Positions 22,369 through 30,284 of a DNA stretch of 64,000 nt are shown one piece after another (position 1 is the stretch's first letter; each line of letters starts with the position of its first letter). The DNA lies in contig NZ_JAQGEI010000003.1 in assembly GCF_029017505.1 (NCBI RefSeq), positions 1-64,000 on the forward strand. The letters are read 5' to 3'. Source of the DNA: Sedimenticola hydrogenitrophicus. GTDB taxonomy: Bacteria; Pseudomonadota; Gammaproteobacteria; Chromatiales; Chromatiaceae. Made by a program: the position numbers and the translations under genes. Below the pieces are notes generated by a model. It made no database searches, was not told the origin of the DNA, and was given only the letters and a program-made list of their open reading frames with translations.

Positions 22369-22473
22369 CGGTTACCTTCGTAAGCGGTGTTTGAGTGCGT
22401 GAGCCTGAATGCCCTGTCCAGCGCGATGAGGCGGAACTCTAACATGTGGTCCGGAGTGGAACAATAACCACCC

Positions 22474-22503
22474 TTGGCTTGTATATATTAGCAAATTTAT
22501 AAT
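22474..22503 (+). promoter_or_regulatory. Sigma-70 promoter for the rhodanese-tusA-dsrE set
   Basis: TTGGCT, an 18-bp spacer and a perfect TATAAT (22498-22503) lie about 32 bp upstream of the rhodanese start, in a conspicuously AT-rich patch of an otherwise GC-rich window. The -10 element is embedded in an inverted repeat (next entry). Confidence 0.6.
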
Positions 22504-22506
22504 ATA
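22484..22506. promoter_or_regulatory. AT-rich palindrome overlapping the -10 box (candidate operator)
   Basis: TATATTA, 9 bp, then TAATATA form a perfect 7-bp inverted repeat that covers the -10 hexamer. A dimeric repressor bound here would block the promoter. AT-rich palindromes are typical operators of ArsR-family persulfide/sulfide-responsive repressors (BigR/SqrR type), but no such regulator gene is in the window, so its identity is inference. Confidence 0.45.
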
Positions 22507-22534
22507 CTAAATAACTAGGTTAATCATCACAAGA

Positions 22535-22864
22535 GTGCGACCCGTGGTTAAAGAGATCAATTCCCAGGAGCTCGAAAGCAAACTGGCGGCCAATGAAGAT
22601 ATTTATCTGCTGGATATCCGTAGCGAGGCAGAGGTAGTGGGTGGCATGTTGCCGCGCTCGACCCATCTGCCGATGCATCTGATCCCACTCAAGATCACGG
22701 AACTGTCACCGGACAAGGAGATAGTGCTCTACTGCCGCAGTGGTGCCCGCTCTTATCATGCCTGTATGTATCTGAAGCAGCAGGGGTTCGATAACGTGAT
22801 CAACCTGCGTGGAGGCATCATCGACTGGGCACGCAACGGCTATCGTATAGTTGCCAACGGGTGA
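22535..22864 (+). CDS. Single-domain rhodanese (sulfurtransferase)
   Basis: 109 residues forming one rhodanese domain. The catalytic loop CRSGARS places the persulfide-forming cysteine at C67. The entry motif LLDIRSEAE and the exit LRGGIIDWARNGY are typical. GTG start (22535; a second GTG at 22544 is possible). It heads a rhodanese-TusA-DsrE series; in sulfur oxidisers such as Allochromatium the equivalent trio passes persulfide sulfur to DsrEFH/DsrC or related systems. Confidence 0.88.
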   Translation: MRPVVKEINSQELESKLAANEDIYLLDIRSEAEVVGGMLPRSTHLPMHLIPLKITELSPDKEIVLYCRSGARSYHACMYLKQQGFDNVINLRGGIIDWARNGYRIVANG

Positions 22865-23026
22865 TTTTATCGTAACAAGGAACGCGATTCCGCGGTTTCA
22901 ACCAGACATCAGGACGACGCACGGATCAGCTGTCATTCAGGGAGCAGGCTTGCGTTTGGTTGACAATTAGAATATAAGGTACGACTGATTTTCTTACAAC
23001 GAAACACAATATTCTGGAGGTTTACC

Positions 23027-23257
23027 ATGGCTGATTTTGACGACGAATTGGATGCAAGCGGCCTGAATTGTCCGCTGCCCATTTTGCGCGCGAAGAAGAG
23101 TCTGACCGCGATGGAGTCCGGCAAAATTCTGCACATCATTGCAACCGACCCCGGTTCGGTCAAAGATTTCGAGGCGTTTTCCAAGCAGACCGGTAACTCG
23201 CTGCTGGAGTCTCGCGAAGAAGGCGGCAAATTCCACTTTCTGATCAAAAAGTCCTGA
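23027..23257 (+). CDS. tusA: Sulfur-carrier protein TusA
   Basis: 76-residue persulfide carrier. The hallmark Cys-Pro motif is at C15-P16 (GLNCPLPILRAKKSL), followed by the ATDPGSVKDFEAF strand-helix segment. ATG with TCTGGAGG upstream. It is the central sulfur hub between the preceding rhodanese and the following DsrE-like protein. Confidence 0.95.
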   Translation: MADFDDELDASGLNCPLPILRAKKSLTAMESGKILHIIATDPGSVKDFEAFSKQTGNSLLESREEGGKFHFLIKKS

Positions 23258-23300
23258 TCCGTTCGACCGGATCAAGCCTCATCCACTGGAGGATTTTCAG

Positions 23301-23780
23301 ATGGAAACGAAAAAATTAGCCATTATCGCCACCAAAGGTTCTTTGGACTGGGCCTATCCGCCCTTTATTCTTTCATCAACGGCCGCCGCGCTTGGCTATG
23401 AAGTGGAGATTTTCTTCACCTTTTACGGCCTTCAGCTGTTGCGCAAGAAACTGGACCTGCAGGTGACCCCGCTGGGTAATCCGGGCATGCCGATGCCACT
23501 GGGCATGGACAAATGGTTCCCGGTTCTGGGCACGGCGTTGCCGGGCATGCAGTCCGTGATGACCATGATGATGAAAAAGAAGATGGCCGACAAAGGTGTC
23601 GCCAGTCTCGAAGAGCTGCGCGAGCTGTGTCAGGAGGCGGAGGTCAAGCTGATCGCCTGCCAGATGACCGTGGATCTGTTTGATTTGGATACTGCCGATT
23701 TCATCGACGGACTCGAATATGCGGGCGCCGCCCGTTTCTTCGAATTTGCCGGCGAAAGCGATATCTGTCTCTATATCTAA
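23301..23780 (+). CDS. DsrE-family protein (DsrE2/DsrE3-like)
   Basis: 159 residues of the DsrE/DsrF-like family. The N-terminal strand KLAIIATKGSLDWAYPP, the GNPGMPMP segment and the VKLIACQMTVDLF motif (candidate active cysteine C120) match the branch encoded next to tusA and rhodanese genes in sulfur oxidisers. DsrE2 and DsrE3 types cannot be separated by eye. C110 and C156 are additional. ATG after a TGGAGG site. A strong terminator follows. Confidence 0.87.
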   Translation: METKKLAIIATKGSLDWAYPPFILSSTAAALGYEVEIFFTFYGLQLLRKKLDLQVTPLGNPGMPMPLGMDKWFPVLGTALPGMQSVMTMMMKKKMADKGVASLEELRELCQEAEVKLIACQMTVDLFDLDTADFIDGLEYAGAARFFEFAGESDICLYI

Positions 23781-23800
23781 AGCGTCTGTTGTCAAATGAA

Positions 23801-23833
23801 AAAGGCCGCGCTCCTCGGAGTGCGGCCTTTTTT
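23801..23833 (+). terminator. Rho-independent terminator after dsrE-like gene
   Basis: AAAGGCCGC pairs with GCGGCCTTT around a short loop (the stem extends to GCTCC/AGTGC with one mismatch), and a run of T follows at 23828-23833. It lies 20 bp after the stop. The T-run directly abuts the left target duplication of palindromic element copy B. Confidence 0.85.
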
Positions 23834-23842
23834 GTCCAGGGG

Positions 23843-24047
23843 TAACTACTCACGGAGTGATTCTCCTGCCTTGCTGGCCTCACGTGATGGCTTGTTTCCT
23901 CGAATCCGGCCCCATTTTCAGCGCCTGCCCAAACTCGCTTCGCTCAGACAAGGGCAGGCTTGAATCTGAAAAAGGGGCCGGATTCGAGGCGCCATCAAGA
24001 TCGGCCAACAAGCCAGGCCAATCACTTGCAGGCCGGGGGAGTAGTTA
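23843..24047. mobile_element. Palindromic MITE-like element, copy B, with nested inner palindrome
   Basis: Ends TAACTACTCAC and GAGTAGTTA. The 9-bp direct repeat TGTCCAGGG lies immediately outside both ends (23833-23841 and 24048-24056, with one extra G at left). That is the clearest insertion signature in the window. Inside the loop a second palindrome is nested: CCTCGAATCCGGCCCC (23898-23913) pairs perfectly with 23974-23989, and inside that GCCTGCCC pairs with GGGCAGGC. It encodes no protein. Confidence 0.88.
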
Positions 24048-24068
24048 TGTCCAGGGATGGGTGTTTGT

Positions 24069-25298
24069 CTAGAACTTGTATTCCAGCCCCACGGTAAAGA
24101 GATAGGCGCGGGCGTCTTCAAAGGTGGCGCCCCCGAGCAGCGTGTTGCTGGCCTCCGCGTTGACGCCAGGCGGTATGGTCAACTCATCCTTCTGGTCGTA
24201 CAGCAACGCCGCGCCGACGGTCAGTTTGTCCGAGTAGTTGTATTTGGCGCCGAATGAAAAGATCTTGGCATCCGAGTCCGGCAGCTCATAACCGACGAAT
24301 TGTTTCGGTACCGGTGTCTCGTCGTAGGCAAATCCGGCCATCACCGTCCACTTCGGATTCACCCGATGGGTCAGGCCGATGCGGTAGGTGTTGCTGTCGC
24401 TCCAGTCCTTGATCAACGGGGTTCCGAAAACACCGTTTATTATCGGATTGATGCTGGACGCATAGTTGAAGTCCAGTTGATCATACGCCGACCAATAGTT
24501 GCGTTCATAGACGAATTCGAGCGTGGTCCGGTCGTTGATGTCGTAGGCCGCGGCCAGATTCAGGGCGGCCGGCGCGGGAATCTCGACATCCGCCGGTCCG
24601 TTATAGCTGAATACGCCACCCACCAGCAGGTTCGCATCCCCCTCAACGGTCAGGTCTATCTTCGAGCGGTAGGTGGCCGCCAGCGCGAGTCGGTCCGTGG
24701 CCTTGAAATGCACGGCCAGGTTGTAGCCGAAATCGAATGAATCTCCGGTGAGATCGCGCGATGTGCCGGCGCCGTTATTGCTTCTGACCACGCCGTCACT
24801 GTAGATCACCCGCACCCCCGCACCGACCGAAAACCGGTCGTTGACGCGATAGCCGACCGAGGGGTTCAGTTCCAGGGTTTCCAGCGTGAACTCTTCGGCA
24901 AATGCCCCGACGCCACCTTTCCAGCGCTTGGTGAGACCGACCGGTACCACGGCGGAAAGACCGAAACGGAAATCGCCCATTGCCGGACTGACATAGTGGA
25001 AGGAGGGGACGGGAATATTCTCCACCTTGGTCGAATCCGGCGCCAGTGCACCGCTGGTGAGATTGATGCTGGTGAGGTGCACCAGGGTCAGATCCGCCTC
25101 CAGACTGGCGCCTGGGGCGTTGTATACCATCGCCGCGGGATTGTAATAGGCGGCGTCGGCGCCATGGGCATTGGCGACATAGGCGGCGGAAAGCGCCATG
25201 CTGTTGATGGAGTTTTCCGGAATTTTATAGCCCGCCGCTATCGCCTGACCGCTAGCAGCCAGGGAGATTGCCGAGACAAGCGCAAGTTTCTTCATCAT
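24069..25298 (-). CDS. FadL/OmpP1-family outer-membrane transport protein
   Basis: 409-residue beta-barrel with a cleavable signal peptide (MMKKLALVSAISLAASGQAIA, cut before AGYKIPE). The mature N-terminus carries the FadL motif NSMALSAAYVANAHGADAAYYNPAAM, which forms the hatch. Alternating strands run to the terminal aromatic VGLEYKF. The family imports hydrophobic compounds such as fatty acids or aromatics; the substrate is not readable. Palindromic copy B lies directly behind its stop. Confidence 0.92.
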   Translation of the reverse strand: MMKKLALVSAISLAASGQAIAAGYKIPENSINSMALSAAYVANAHGADAAYYNPAAMVYNAPGASLEADLTLVHLTSINLTSGALAPDSTKVENIPVPSFHYVSPAMGDFRFGLSAVVPVGLTKRWKGGVGAFAEEFTLETLELNPSVGYRVNDRFSVGAGVRVIYSDGVVRSNNGAGTSRDLTGDSFDFGYNLAVHFKATDRLALAATYRSKIDLTVEGDANLLVGGVFSYNGPADVEIPAPAALNLAAAYDINDRTTLEFVYERNYWSAYDQLDFNYASSINPIINGVFGTPLIKDWSDSNTYRIGLTHRVNPKWTVMAGFAYDETPVPKQFVGYELPDSDAKIFSFGAKYNYSDKLTVGAALLYDQKDELTIPPGVNAEASNTLLGGATFEDARAYLFTVGLEYKF

Positions 25299-25615
25299 TT
25301 GGGTTCCCCGTAAGTTGGTCCACGGCCCTGTATGGCCTGTAAGTAAAATTCGATCATATCCCTAGATCTGGCGGCCGATATTATTAGGGGGCGGAGTTCG
25401 ACCGTTTATATTATTATCCGACGAAATTTAGCATCCTGCTTTTAATTACACAACTGTTTGAAACAGCCCTGCATATCATATCCCGGCGGTGGGTTAGCCC
25501 GGTATTGATGTGGAGCACAAAAATGGATGCGGCGTTTGTCCGACCGATGGAAAAGTTCGATCTCATCGGATGATGGGTGCATGATGTGGTGAAATTTATC
25601 GAAGCGGGTAATGGA
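25299..25615. other. Intergenic region between divergent fadL-like gene and secreted unknown
   Basis: 317 bp, AT-rich at 25370-25450, presumably carrying both promoters. An upstream in-frame GTG (25577) of the next gene lies within it. No repeat, RNA or regulator site could be called with confidence. Confidence 0.5.
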
Positions 25616-26512
25616 ATGACTCTCTCGGCACTATGCAGAATTTTCTCCCGGTTAGTAATCGTCTGGGGTCTGACGTCCTCTTCATTGGCCGCTGATGCCC
25701 TGCTGCGTCCCTATGTCCTGTCGTCCAATGTGCAGGGTGATATGGTGAAGACGGTTATTGAGTTGAAGGAGGCGTTGACGGCCGCTGGGTTTCAGTTGTT
25801 GGGTGAATACTCCCCCGTTGCCGATCGACACGTGCTGGTGGTTACCAATGCGTACCTGAAGCGCTTGGCGCGGCAGGAGGTGGGGGCGCTGTTTGCGCTC
25901 CCCCAGCGGATCGGTATCACCCGGGTTGAAGGGAAACTCCAGGTCGCCTACACCAATCCGGCCTATCAGCAGTACGCCTTCAGGATAAGTGGCGATCTTG
26001 ATCCGGTGAGATCGCAGCTCAAGCGTATCCTGGGTGAACAGGAGACCTTCGGGTCGAAGGGGCTGTCGGCGGCAGCGCTGGCCAGCTATCGTTATGCGTC
26101 CGGCATGGAGCAGTTTGATGACTTCCTGCACCTGGGCCGATTCGGCAGTCACGCCCAGGCCCTTGAAGCGGTGGAACGGGGGTTGGCCGCCCGCAAAGGC
26201 GGCATAAGCCCGGTTTTCAGGGTTGATATTTCCGGGGCGGCCATCTCCCTGTTTGGTCTCTCCCTGACCGAGGGGGAGGGCGGTGACCGGGCCATCATCT
26301 CCGCCGTGGATATCCGGCCGTTAAAACATACGCCGCGTTTCCCCTATACCCTGGTGGTGCGTCAGGGAGAGGTTTTTGTCTTGCACCCGCGATTCCGGCT
26401 GCCGCTGGATTTTCCCGATCTGGAACGCACCGGGAGGTACAGTTTCACGGCTATGATCCGGGTGCCCGGGGCCATCGAAAACGCCTTGCGCTCACTACTG
26501 GATGGGGGTTGA
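25616..26512 (+). CDS. Secreted protein of unknown function
   Basis: 298 residues from ATG 25616, which gives a signal peptide (hydrophobic RLVIVWGLTSSS, likely cut after SLAA). An upstream GTG at 25577 would add 13 residues ahead of it. Residues about 30-150 (ELKEALTAAGFQLLGEY...VLVVTN) faintly resemble DUF302-like alpha-beta folds, but this is weak. No catalytic motif, lipobox or membrane helix is seen after the signal. Its downstream neighbour is a LysR regulator in the same direction. Confidence 0.7.
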   Translation: MTLSALCRIFSRLVIVWGLTSSSLAADALLRPYVLSSNVQGDMVKTVIELKEALTAAGFQLLGEYSPVADRHVLVVTNAYLKRLARQEVGALFALPQRIGITRVEGKLQVAYTNPAYQQYAFRISGDLDPVRSQLKRILGEQETFGSKGLSAAALASYRYASGMEQFDDFLHLGRFGSHAQALEAVERGLAARKGGISPVFRVDISGAAISLFGLSLTEGEGGDRAIISAVDIRPLKHTPRFPYTLVVRQGEVFVLHPRFRLPLDFPDLERTGRYSFTAMIRVPGAIENALRSLLDGG

Positions 26513-26689
26513 AAAGCGCGCTAATGTCGTGCAATTGGAGGTGCTGTTCGGAGTATGCAACCGGTCGGGAGAGCGGGATGCCCTTCCGATTACTTTAAAG
26601 AATTACCATGTTCTAAAATAATTCGCCTTTTCAAGGATTTGTATGCTATAAAAAGATTTTATTACCAATCGTATCTATGGGGATACCAC

Positions 26690-27604
26690 ATGGCCGATCG
26701 CAGACTTCAGGTGTTTCATACCGTGGCACGGTTGCTCAGCTTCACCAAGGCGGCTGAATCTCTTCATATGACCCAGCCGGCAGTGACCTTTCAGGTCAGG
26801 CAGCTGGAGGATTATTTCAATACCCGCCTGTTTGACCGCACGCATAATCGCATCAGCCTGACCGAGGCGGGGGCGCATGTTTACGAATATGCGGCCAAGA
26901 TTTTTGAACTCTACGCCGAGATGGAAAATTCCGTCCGTGCTATGACCGGGGAGATCAGTGGCTCCCTCACCATCGGGGCGAGCACCACCATCGCCGAATA
27001 TATGCTGCCGGCGTTACTGGGTGACTTCAAGGTGAAGTATCCGGATGTCAATATCCACCTGAAGGTCTCCAATACCGAGGGTATTGTCTCCATGGTGGAG
27101 AACAACACGATAGACCTGGGTGTGGTTGAAGCCCCCGTGGCCAATAAAAACCTGGTGGTGGATATTTGCAAGGTGGATCAACTGGTGGCCATCGTCCCGC
27201 CCGCCCATCCCGAGGCGCAGCGCAGTACGCTGACGTACGAGGATCTGGTCAAATATCCCTTCATCTGCCGGGAAGAGGGCTCGGGAACCCGGGAGGTGAT
27301 TAATGAATATCTTGCCCAGATCAAGGAGAATGTCGAGGAGTTGAATATCTCCATGGAGTTAGGGAGCCCGGAAGCGGTCAAGGGTGCCGTGGAAGCGGGT
27401 ATGGGCATCTCCGTGGTCTCCCGGGCGACCATTCAGAAGGAGCTGAAGTTGGGTACGCTGGTGGCCATCAACCTAGAGCCGGGACTGGAGAGACCCTTCT
27501 CATTTGTCCACCAGAAGCAAAAATTCCGTGCCCGGGTCATGGAGGAGTTGCTGGAGTTCGCGCAGAAGTACTGCGAAGCGCACAAGAGCGACAGTATAGA
27601 CTGA
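26690..27604 (+). CDS. LysR-family transcription regulator (CysL/YeiE-like)
   Basis: 304 residues. The N-terminal winged helix (FHTVARLLSFTKAAESLHMTQPAVTFQVRQLE) is followed by a periplasmic-binding-like effector domain (about 90-295, GSLTIGASTTIAEYMLPALL). ATG 26690 follows GGGGAT. The domain style resembles the CysL/YeiE group, some of which respond to sulfur compounds; the effector is unknown. The next small gene starts 2 bp after its stop, so they are cotranscribed. Confidence 0.88.
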   Translation: MADRRLQVFHTVARLLSFTKAAESLHMTQPAVTFQVRQLEDYFNTRLFDRTHNRISLTEAGAHVYEYAAKIFELYAEMENSVRAMTGEISGSLTIGASTTIAEYMLPALLGDFKVKYPDVNIHLKVSNTEGIVSMVENNTIDLGVVEAPVANKNLVVDICKVDQLVAIVPPAHPEAQRSTLTYEDLVKYPFICREEGSGTREVINEYLAQIKENVEELNISMELGSPEAVKGAVEAGMGISVVSRATIQKELKLGTLVAINLEPGLERPFSFVHQKQKFRARVMEELLEFAQKYCEAHKSDSID

Positions 27605-27606
27605 TT

Positions 27607-27996
27607 ATGTTGCTACCCAGGCAGAAGCTTTCGGATGACAACCGGAAGTTGCTTAAGCTGTATTCGGCGCTGAGTGAACAGGATAAACTGAGCCTGTTGG
27701 CATTTGCCGAGTTTCTGCTGCAGCGTTCCGGGCCGGTTCCCGAAACCGCCGGGCAGCCGCCCGCGCTGGAACCGAAGCCGATCCCCCGACCCGAGGTCGA
27801 GAGCGTCGTTGCGGCAATCAAACGACTTTCCGAGAGTTATCACATGCTGGACAGGCCCGCCCTGTTGACGGAAACCTCCTCCCTGATGACGGCGCATATC
27901 ATGCACGGCCGCAGCGCCAATGAAGTGATCGACGATCTGGAGGAGTTGTTTCAGCGCCATCACCGGGAGCTTGTCTCAAAACAGCGCGAGCAATAA
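27607..27996 (+). CDS. Small helical protein of unknown function
   Basis: 129 residues, mostly predicted helix. The N-terminal part (KLLKLYSALSEQDKLSLLAFAEFLLQR) is followed by a proline-rich linker (about 44-60) and a second helical part with a methionine-histidine-rich stretch. No signal peptide or membrane segment. It starts 2 bp after the LysR gene and is followed 26 bp later by the PerM-like gene. I do not recognise a named family. Confidence 0.7.
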   Translation: MLLPRQKLSDDNRKLLKLYSALSEQDKLSLLAFAEFLLQRSGPVPETAGQPPALEPKPIPRPEVESVVAAIKRLSESYHMLDRPALLTETSSLMTAHIMHGRSANEVIDDLEELFQRHHRELVSKQREQ

Positions 27997-28022
27997 CAAG
28001 AACCCTCGATAGGTCTATCCGG

Positions 28023-29081
28023 ATGCATTTACTGACAGATTGGTTCAAGCGCCACTTTTCCGATCCGGAGGTGATTTTTCTTGCCCTGTTTCTGGTGGCC
28101 TGCTTTGCCATCATCATCACCATGGGGGAGATGCTTACCCCGCTCCTGGCGAGTGCGGTGATCGCCTATCTGCTGGAGGGGCTGGTTGGGAAAATCGAGC
28201 GCATGGGGGCGCCGCGGTTTAGCGCGGTGCTGGTCGTGTTTATCGCCTTTCTGCTGTTTGTCATTCTGATCCTGTTTGTGCTGTTGCCTGGACTCTCACG
28301 TCAGGTGACGCAGCTGTTCCAGCAGATTCCCACGATGATTGGCGAGGGTCAGAAGCTGTTGATGCGGCTACCGGAAAGATACCCGGATATCATCTCGGCC
28401 GCGCAGGTGCAGGAGATATTCACCCTACTGCGGGGTGAGATCGCCACCTTTGGTCAACGGGTGGTCTCCCTCTCCCTCTCCTCGGTGGTGGGGATTATCA
28501 CCCTGCTGGTCTATCTCATCCTAATGCCGCTGCTGGTGTTTTTCTTTCTCAAGGACAAGCGGATCATTCTCGACTGGGCGCTCGGTCTGCTACCACGAAA
28601 CCGGACATTTGCCGGCTCCGTATGGCGGGATATGGATGAGCAGATTGCCAATTATGTGCGCGGCAAATTCTGGGAGATCATCATCGTCGGTTCGGTCAGC
28701 TTCTTCACCTTCACCTTCATGGGGCTGCAGTATGCCATGCTGCTGGCGGTACTGGTGGGGCTTTCGGTCATCATCCCCTATATAGGCGCGGCGGTAGTCA
28801 CCTTTCCGGTGATCCTGATTGCCTGGTTCCAGTGGGGCTGGGGTAACGACTTTATCTGGCTCAGTGTCGCCTATTTGGTGATCCAGGCGCTGGATGGCAA
28901 CGTCCTGGTGCCGTTGTTGTTCTCCGAGGTGGTGAATCTCCATCCCGTGGCCATTATCGTGGCGATCCTGGTATTCGGCGGACTCTGGGGGTTCTGGGGG
29001 GTGTTTTTTGCGATTCCGCTGGCAACGCTGGTGCAGGCGGTTATCCGATCCTGGCCGAGCAAGGTATTGCCCTCCGGTTGA
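28023..29081 (+). CDS. AI-2E/PerM-family inner-membrane permease
   Basis: 352 residues with about seven to eight membrane helices: paired helices at 18-45, one at 60-85, a large periplasmic loop (about 85-145), then helices between 150 and 340. The VYLILMPLLVFFFLKD and IPYIGAAVVTFPV segments are family hallmarks. The family includes AI-2 exporter TqsA and E. coli PerM/YfgO; the substrate is not readable. Probably cotranscribed with the small gene upstream. Confidence 0.88.
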   Translation: MHLLTDWFKRHFSDPEVIFLALFLVACFAIIITMGEMLTPLLASAVIAYLLEGLVGKIERMGAPRFSAVLVVFIAFLLFVILILFVLLPGLSRQVTQLFQQIPTMIGEGQKLLMRLPERYPDIISAAQVQEIFTLLRGEIATFGQRVVSLSLSSVVGIITLLVYLILMPLLVFFFLKDKRIILDWALGLLPRNRTFAGSVWRDMDEQIANYVRGKFWEIIIVGSVSFFTFTFMGLQYAMLLAVLVGLSVIIPYIGAAVVTFPVILIAWFQWGWGNDFIWLSVAYLVIQALDGNVLVPLLFSEVVNLHPVAIIVAILVFGGLWGFWGVFFAIPLATLVQAVIRSWPSKVLPSG

Positions 29082-29106
29082 GCGGCAATACCCCGCTGAG
29101 TGGTCT

Positions 29107-29295
29107 TTAGGGTTTGGTCCTGCAGCTGCTCAGGCCAAACGGCAGATAGGCCGGACACCAGCCGATAGCCGCGGTGAACAAGGGGATGATACCGATGGCG
29201 CCCCACCAGTTCTGGGTTGCAATACCCCAGGCTACCAGTCCGATGCCGACCACTGCCCGAAGTCCTCTGTCGATACTACCCACATTCTTTTTCAT
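29107..29295 (-). CDS. DUF2892-family small membrane protein
   Basis: 62 residues with two membrane helices (about 10-27 and 31-48) and the family ends MKKNVGSIDRGLRAVVGIGL and GWCPAYLPFG. Function unknown; in some bacteria the domain is fused to rhodanese (YgaP). It lies downstream of the Crp/Fnr gene on the same strand, with palindromic copy C in the 290-bp gap. The two may once have been closer. Confidence 0.85.
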   Translation of the reverse strand: MKKNVGSIDRGLRAVVGIGLVAWGIATQNWWGAIGIIPLFTAAIGWCPAYLPFGLSSCRTKP

Positions 29296-29420
29296 CTCAA
29301 TCTCCCGTCAAGTCAGTTTCTATCCGGGGCCGCGCCCCATTCACAGTGGTGCAGGATAGGTCATTGATCTGGCGATGTCTGTGACTAAGTCACACAGGGG
29401 TTGCGGCGGTTGGTCCTGTG

Positions 29421-29577
29421 TAACTACTCACGGGGTGATTGGCCTGCCTTGCCGGCGACGTGAACGGATTCACTAATGCCGCGGGGGCAGGGATGCCCAG
29501 GAGCGGCCTCACACGATGGCTGGATCAAGATCGGCCAACAAGTCAGGCCAATCGCTTGCAGGTCGGGTGAGTAGTTA
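29421..29577. mobile_element. Palindromic MITE-like element, copy C
   Basis: Ends TAACTACTCAC and GTGAGTAGTTA. Arms GTGATTGGCCTGCCTTG and CAGGCCAATCGC pair around the loop. TCCTGT occurs at 29414-29419 and 29581-29586 just outside the ends, a possible 6-bp target duplication. An extra segment (GACGTGAACGGATTCACTAA to CCCAGGAGC, about 29456-29502) is inserted in the left arm and is also found in copy D. It ends 9 bp from the stop of the Crp/Fnr gene. Confidence 0.8.
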
Positions 29578-29585
29578 CGCTCCTG

Positions 29586-30269
29586 TTATATTTCGCATCG
29601 TCTCTGGTCGAGTTTTTTCGGGTCGAGGAGTTCGATGGCGCCGCGCGTCACTTTGATAATAGCTTCCAGCTCGAACTCCTTCAGGATTCTGCTGACCACT
29701 TCCCTCGATGTGCCGAGCTCGGAGGCGATCTCCTGGTGGGTTGCCAGCAGGAGATGGCTGGTACTGTCGGTTCTTTTGTACAGGTGCTCGGCAATGCGTT
29801 TGTCCATGCGCCTGAACGCCACGTCCTCGACCACATTGATGATGTTGGTCAGTCGGGTGGCGACCAGCCCGAAGATGTAGTTCCGCCATGTTACCGATTC
29901 GGATAACCATTTCTGAACGTCCCCGGCCGGAATCACCACCGCTTCGACAGTGGTTTCACATACGGCAATAGCGGGAAAGGGAACTTCGCTGAGAATGCAG
30001 GAGGCGGTGAGAACACAGCTCTCACCCGGACCCACCCGATACAGGGTGATCTCCTTGCCGCTTTCACCCAGTTTGTAGACCCGCGCTGTACCGTCCAGCA
30101 GGATCGCCAGATGACTGCAACTACTGCCCTCATGGCAGACATACTGCCCCTTTTTCAGGGTTGTCATGACGGCTTTCTCAAAGAAGTCCCGGCTGAATGG
30201 ATCATCCGCCTGGTCGAGAAAGCGGAGCTTTTGCGACAGCGTCGCGCGTTTCTGATTATCGATGGTCAT
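29586..30269 (-). CDS. Crp/Fnr-family regulator without the FNR cysteine set
   Basis: 227 residues. The beta-roll (about 30-130) contains GPGESCVLTASCILSEVPFPAIAVCE, and the C-terminal winged helix (about 155-215) has THQEIASELGTSREVVSRILKEFE. The N-terminal cluster cysteines of FNR are absent. Three cysteines sit in the beta-roll, so a thiol or another ligand could be sensed (inference). It lies between the divergent two-component locus upstream and DUF2892 downstream; 15 bp separate it from the preceding degenerate EAL gene on the same strand. Confidence 0.87.
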   Translation of the reverse strand: MTIDNQKRATLSQKLRFLDQADDPFSRDFFEKAVMTTLKKGQYVCHEGSSCSHLAILLDGTARVYKLGESGKEITLYRVGPGESCVLTASCILSEVPFPAIAVCETTVEAVVIPAGDVQKWLSESVTWRNYIFGLVATRLTNIINVVEDVAFRRMDKRIAEHLYKRTDSTSHLLLATHQEIASELGTSREVVSRILKEFELEAIIKVTRGAIELLDPKKLDQRRCEI

Positions 30270-30284
30270 AAGTCGTTCCTGGCA

